64,000 bases of DNA from Ramlibacter sp. WS9 (lineage in GTDB: Bacteria > Pseudomonadota > Gammaproteobacteria > Burkholderiales > Burkholderiaceae_C): contig NZ_RKMB01000008.1 of assembly GCF_003797765.1 (NCBI RefSeq), forward strand, positions 1 through 64,000, written 5' to 3'. The notes under the pieces are model-generated. The model saw only the letters and a program-made list of their open reading frames with translations, was not told the DNA's origin and made no database searches. Made by a program: the position numbers and the translations under genes. Of the stretch, positions 60,700 to 64,000 are shown in pieces. Numbering within the stretch: position 1 is the stretch's first letter; each line of letters opens with the position of its first letter.

Positions 60700-61575
60700 C
60701 TAGGATGCGGGTTCCGGCCAGCGCAGGATCCGGTTACCGTCGTACGCCCAGTTTTCCTTGACGGGGTGGAACAGCAGGGGTCCCACTCCCCGGCCGATGA
60801 ACTCGCCTAGCGCGATCTGCGGCCGCCAGCGCATAGTCGACTGCCGCGCCTGGTCGGCGCATCGATCCTGGCTGTCGCCTAGGTAGCAGGCGGTGGTGGC
60901 GCACAAGTCCTGTGCCAAGAGCCCGAGGCGATGGACAACAGTCGGGATCAACGCTTCGAAGTGCCCCTCCCACCCGTCGCGGTGGGCTTGGTCAAGGGCC
61001 TCGAGGGCCTGCCGTGAGATGCGCAGGATAGGGAAGAACGCCCGGCGCAGGTCATTGGCGGTCAACGCCGCGGCCACCGGCACGCGCAGGGTCCTCCACC
61101 AGGGCCACCGGGGCCAGTCGGCATGGCGGCGGAAATGTGAGGCCAGCAAGTCGGCTTCGCAATTCCGGTAGGCGCCGAGCAATGACCGCCAGTCGCCCCG
61201 GTACTCCACGTCCGATTCGATCTGCCAGTAGTGGCCATACTCGTGCGTCTTCGAAAGATGCAGCAAGGGAAAGTGCGTGCTGCCCATGATGCTGCGGTCG
61301 AACCACCGGTAGCCCAACCGCTGCAGCAAGTCGTCCGGATCGAACGGCACCAGGGCCTGCGGCGTTCCCCGCCCATCGAGGAAGGCCTTCCATTGCGCGG
61401 TGACGCCGCCGTGGTCGTCCTGCAGAAGCACAAAGCAGTCGGCATCCGCACCAAGCTCGCGGCGCAGCCGGTCGAACCGGTGGGCGATCGACTGGCTCCA
61501 CAGGTGGGTCAGGTAAAAAACCGCGACCGGTGGCCGCAGTGGCGAAGCGGCTTCCAGGCTCGAGGCTGGCGTCAC
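60700..61575 (-). CDS. Unknown protein coupled to fumC, 291 aa
   Basis: The preferred start is GTG 61575, which overlaps the fumC stop as GTGA. The ATG at 61614 would overlap fumC by 43 bases. No signal peptide. Sequence [31 protein letters not shown] with [27 protein letters not shown] resembles proteins of the glycosyltransferase/DUF3405 type found beside polysaccharide genes, but I cannot confirm it. Cys and Trp content is high. Coupling to fumC suggests co-translation. Confidence 0.6.
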   Translation of the reverse strand: MTPASSLEAASPLRPPVAVFYLTHLWSQSIAHRFDRLRRELGADADCFVLLQDDHGGVTAQWKAFLDGRGTPQALVPFDPDDLLQRLGYRWFDRSIMGSTHFPLLHLSKTHEYGHYWQIESDVEYRGDWRSLLGAYRNCEADLLASHFRRHADWPRWPWWRTLRVPVAAALTANDLRRAFFPILRISRQALEALDQAHRDGWEGHFEALIPTVVHRLGLLAQDLCATTACYLGDSQDRCADQARQSTMRWRPQIALGEFIGRGVGPLLFHPVKENWAYDGNRILRWPEPAS

Positions 61576-62966
61576 AGAGGGCCGGTCCGCACCATCATTT
61601 CCGGCCGCACCCACTGGTCGAACTGCTCGGCAGTAACATAGCCCAGTCCCACCGCCGCCTCGCGCAGGCTGGTGCCTTCCTTGTGTGCCTTCTTCGCGAT
61701 CTGCGCCGCCTTGTCGTAGCCGATGTGCGGGTTCAGCGCCGTGACGAGCATCAGCGAGCGATCCACCAGTTCGGCGATGCGCTCGCGATTGGCGGTGATG
61801 CCCACGGCGCAGTGGTCATTGAAGCTGGCCATGCCGTCGGCCAGCAACCGCACGCTTTGCAGGAAGTTGTGCGCGATCATCGGCCGGAACACGTTCAGCT
61901 CGAAGTTGCCCGAGGCGCCGCCGAAGTTGATGGCGACATCGTTGCCGAAAACCTGGCAGCACAGCATCGTCACGGCTTCGCTCTGCGTCGGGTTGACCTT
62001 GCCCGGCATGATCGACGAGCCGGGCTCGTTTTCCGGGATGCTCAGCTCGCCGATCCCGCTGCGCGGGCCACTCGCCAGCCAACGCACGTCATTGGCGATC
62101 TTCATCATGGCGGCCGCGAGCGTCTTCAACGCGCCGTGGGCGTGCACCAGCGCGTCGGCAGCCGCCATCACTTCGAACTTGTTCGGCGCGGTGACGAAAG
62201 GCAACCCGGTGAGCCGCGCGAGTTCCGCCGCCACCTTTTCGGCATAGCCCGCCGGCGCGTTCAGGCCGGTGCCGACGGCCGTGCCGCCCAGCGCCAGCTC
62301 GCACAGGTGCGGCAGGCTGCCGTGCAGGTGCCGGTCGGCCTGCTCCAATTGCGCGACATAGCCGGAGAACTCCTGGCCCAGCGTCAAGGGCGTGGCGTCC
62401 TGCAGATGCGTGCGGCCGATCTTGACGATGTCCTTGAACTCGTCGGACTTCGCCGACAGCGTGGACCGCAACTTCATCAGCGATGGCATCAGCTTGTTGC
62501 GGATGGCTTCCACGGCGGCGACGTGCATCGCCGTGGGAAAGACGTCGTTCGACGACTGGCTCTTGTTCACGTCGTCGTTGGGATGCACCAGCCTTCCTTC
62601 GCCCCGCTGCCCGCCCAACAGTTCGCTCGCACGGTTGGCCAGTACCTCGTTGACATTCATGTTGGTCTGAGTGCCCGAACCGGTCTGCCAGACCACCAGG
62701 GGGAATTCCTCGCCGTGCTGGCCGGCCAGCACCTCGTCGGCCGCGGCGACGATAGCCGAGGCCTTGTCCTGGTCCAGCAGGCCCATCAGGTGGTTGACCA
62801 CGGCCGAGGAGCGCTTGACCTGCACCAGCGCCCGGATGATTTCCCGGGGCTGCCGCTCCCCCGAAATGTCGAAGTTTTGCAGGGAGCGCTGGGTCTGGGC
62901 GCCCCACAGGCGCTGCGCCGGCACCTCGATGGGGCCGAATGTGTCGCGTTCAATGCGGGTGTTCAT
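61572..62966 (-). CDS. fumC: Class II fumarate hydratase
   Basis: 464 aa from ATG 62966 ([16 protein letters not shown]). Signature [11 protein letters not shown] and the catalytic region [16 protein letters not shown]. Iron-independent fumarase of the TCA cycle, hydrating fumarate to L-malate. A class I (Fe-S) fumarase gene lies 560 bases away on the other strand. The longer frame to 63005 has no supporting ribosome site. Confidence 0.95.
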   Translation of the reverse strand: MNTRIERDTFGPIEVPAQRLWGAQTQRSLQNFDISGERQPREIIRALVQVKRSSAVVNHLMGLLDQDKASAIVAAADEVLAGQHGEEFPLVVWQTGSGTQTNMNVNEVLANRASELLGGQRGEGRLVHPNDDVNKSQSSNDVFPTAMHVAAVEAIRNKLMPSLMKLRSTLSAKSDEFKDIVKIGRTHLQDATPLTLGQEFSGYVAQLEQADRHLHGSLPHLCELALGGTAVGTGLNAPAGYAEKVAAELARLTGLPFVTAPNKFEVMAAADALVHAHGALKTLAAAMMKIANDVRWLASGPRSGIGELSIPENEPGSSIMPGKVNPTQSEAVTMLCCQVFGNDVAINFGGASGNFELNVFRPMIAHNFLQSVRLLADGMASFNDHCAVGITANRERIAELVDRSLMLVTALNPHIGYDKAAQIAKKAHKEGTSLREAAVGLGYVTAEQFDQWVRPEMMVRTGPL

Positions 62967-63118
62967 GGTCAGCTCGATGTATAGCGCCCCGGGGCCGTCA
63001 GCCACCGTAACAGAGTCGCGCCGGCTTGTGTGGCGGCGGTCGATTTGACCTGCGTCAACACATGCCCGTCTTGCGCGCAGTAGCCTGAGCTTGGCGATGT
63101 TGCCTGCTGGAGGTTCTC

Positions 63119-63445
63119 ATGAAATCGATTGAACTGGCGGCTTTCCTTGGCGGCCTCGTCCTGTGCAGTGCGGCCGCGGCCAGCACCGAACTCGCGCAGG
63201 CCAAGCAGTGTATGCAATGCCACAAGGTGAAGGAAGCCTTCGCAGGCCCGTCCTTCCACGAGATCGCGCAAGCCCGCAAGGGCCAGCGCGATGCCATGAC
63301 GAAGATGGTGGTCACCATCCGGCGAGGGAGCAATGCCACCGGCGGCCCGCACTGGGGTGCGGCCACCATGCCCGATATGAAGGAGCGCCCGGAAGTCAGC
63401 CAAGCTGAAGCGAGGACGCTGGCGAAGTGGATCCTCAAGCAATGA
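63119..63445 (+). CDS. Class I cytochrome c
   Basis: 108 aa. Signal peptide (KSIELAAFLGGLVLCSAAAAS) and heme site CMQCH with Met ligand in GAATMPDM. Close in style to the c552-type cytochrome at 57.5 kb, so a second soluble electron carrier. Strong GGAGG before the ATG. Its placement between two fumarases is probably without metabolic meaning. Confidence 0.87.
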   Translation: MKSIELAAFLGGLVLCSAAAASTELAQAKQCMQCHKVKEAFAGPSFHEIAQARKGQRDAMTKMVVTIRRGSNATGGPHWGAATMPDMKERPEVSQAEARTLAKWILKQ

Positions 63446-63529
63446 GGTGCCGGGCCGAAGCGTGAACGAAGGTGCTCAACAGGGTCTGGGATAATGGAGG
63501 CAAGCCCCCTCCCCTACCGTCCCGAGACC

Positions 63530-64000
63530 ATGACGACAAGCATCAAGTACAACGATCTGGTGGAATCGATCGCCGCCGCGCTTCAATTCATCAGCTACTA
63601 CCACCCCGCCGACTACATTGCCCACCTCTCCCGCGCCTACGAGCGCGAGCAGAGCCCGGCCGCAAAGGACGCCATCGCGCAGATCCTGACCAACAGCAAG
63701 ATGAGCGCGACCGGGCACCGCCCGATCTGCCAGGACACCGGCATCGTCAACGTGTTCATCAAGGTCGGGATGGACGTGCGTTTCGAGGGCTTCACCGGCA
63801 GCCTGGAAGACGCCATCAACGAAGGCGTGCGCCAGGGCTACAACCACCCCGACAACACGCTGCGCGCCTCCGTCGTGGCCGACCCGCAGTTCGACCGCAA
63901 GAACACCAAGGACAACACGCCGGCCGTGATCTTCACCGAGCTGGTGCCGGGCAACAAGGTGGACATCACCGTCGCGGCCAAGGGCGGCGGCAGCGAAAAC
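63530..64000 (+). CDS. Class I fumarate hydratase (3' partial)
   Basis: First 157 codons only; the frame is open to the window's right edge. The start MTTSIKYNDLVESIAAALQF and the Fe-S ligand region GHRPICQDTGIVNVF, with RQGYNHPDNTLRASVV, identify a [4Fe-4S] class I fumarase. This is the oxygen-labile enzyme normally used at low oxygen, while fumC serves under oxidative or iron-poor conditions. The rest of the gene is outside the window. Confidence 0.9.
   Translation, partial: MTTSIKYNDLVESIAAALQFISYYHPADYIAHLSRAYEREQSPAAKDAIAQILTNSKMSATGHRPICQDTGIVNVFIKVGMDVRFEGFTGSLEDAINEGVRQGYNHPDNTLRASVVADPQFDRKNTKDNTPAVIFTELVPGNKVDITVAAKGGGSEN

Overview
The window is GC-rich, densely packed DNA from a betaproteobacterium, most likely a Burkholderiales member of the Comamonadaceae (Ramlibacter/Variovorax/Polaromonas-like). 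This rests on gene content and style: two Bug-type (TctC) solute-binding proteins, a Trp-rich TIGR04438-type small protein, CaiB/enoyl-CoA hydratase catabolic operons, a Comamonadaceae-style sox cluster, many ATGA overlaps, and a GC-rich intergenic repeat typical of that family. It looks chromosomal. I saw no tRNA, rRNA, CRISPR array, transposase, phage gene or origin, and no gene-free stretch longer than 300 bases.

Layout. 1-1.8 kb: a transglutaminase-like protein cut by the window edge, a decayed YcxB-like tail and a membrane protein. 1.9-6.2 kb: one very large DUF4214/RTX-like surface protein preceded by a perfect CRP-type palindrome. 6.4-8.3 kb: a P450 next to a 5'-truncated ArsR regulator, and a small zinc-ribbon protein. 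8.3-18.7 kb: a divergent catabolic locus. Leftward it holds aminotransferase, Bug protein, CoA-transferase and enoyl-CoA hydratase; rightward a GntR regulator, an FAD/Fe-S oxidoreductase, GNAT, PNPOx-like, SnoaL-like and GST genes. The two arms are separated by two near-identical operator-like sites. 18.9-24.0 kb: signalling genes (hybrid histidine kinase, KaiC-like ATPase, receiver-domain remnant, Ser/Thr kinase with a cNMP-binding domain). 24.1-27.0 kb: a class A penicillin-binding protein and a small protein.

27.0-39.0 kb is a sulfur-oxidation island: a YeeE/YedE transporter, DsrE-like protein, ArsR-type SoxR with a cysteine pair, a monoheme cytochrome plus flavocytochrome c sulfide dehydrogenase flavoprotein, an MBL hydrolase, then soxCDYZAXB and a GlcG/HbpS-like protein. 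Together they should import or handle sulfur compounds, oxidise sulfide, and oxidise thiosulfate completely to sulfate in the periplasm. SoxCD removes the sulfane sulfur and the cytochromes carry the electrons.

39.0-45.7 kb: a nitroreductase, small unknown or stress-type genes and a trehalose/glycogen-style pair (glycogen-debranching-like GH and a GT4 glycosyltransferase). 45.9-53.5 kb: a leftward malonate-type operon (GntR, malonyl-CoA decarboxylase, Abhydrolase_10 protein, Bug protein, enoyl-CoA hydratase, malonyl-CoA synthetase). 53.5-64.0 kb: mostly core metabolism: lgt, a LysR regulator divergent from ilvD, cytochrome c, acs, a YqhA-type membrane protein, an unknown protein coupled to fumC, another cytochrome c, and the start of a class I fumarase cut by the right edge.
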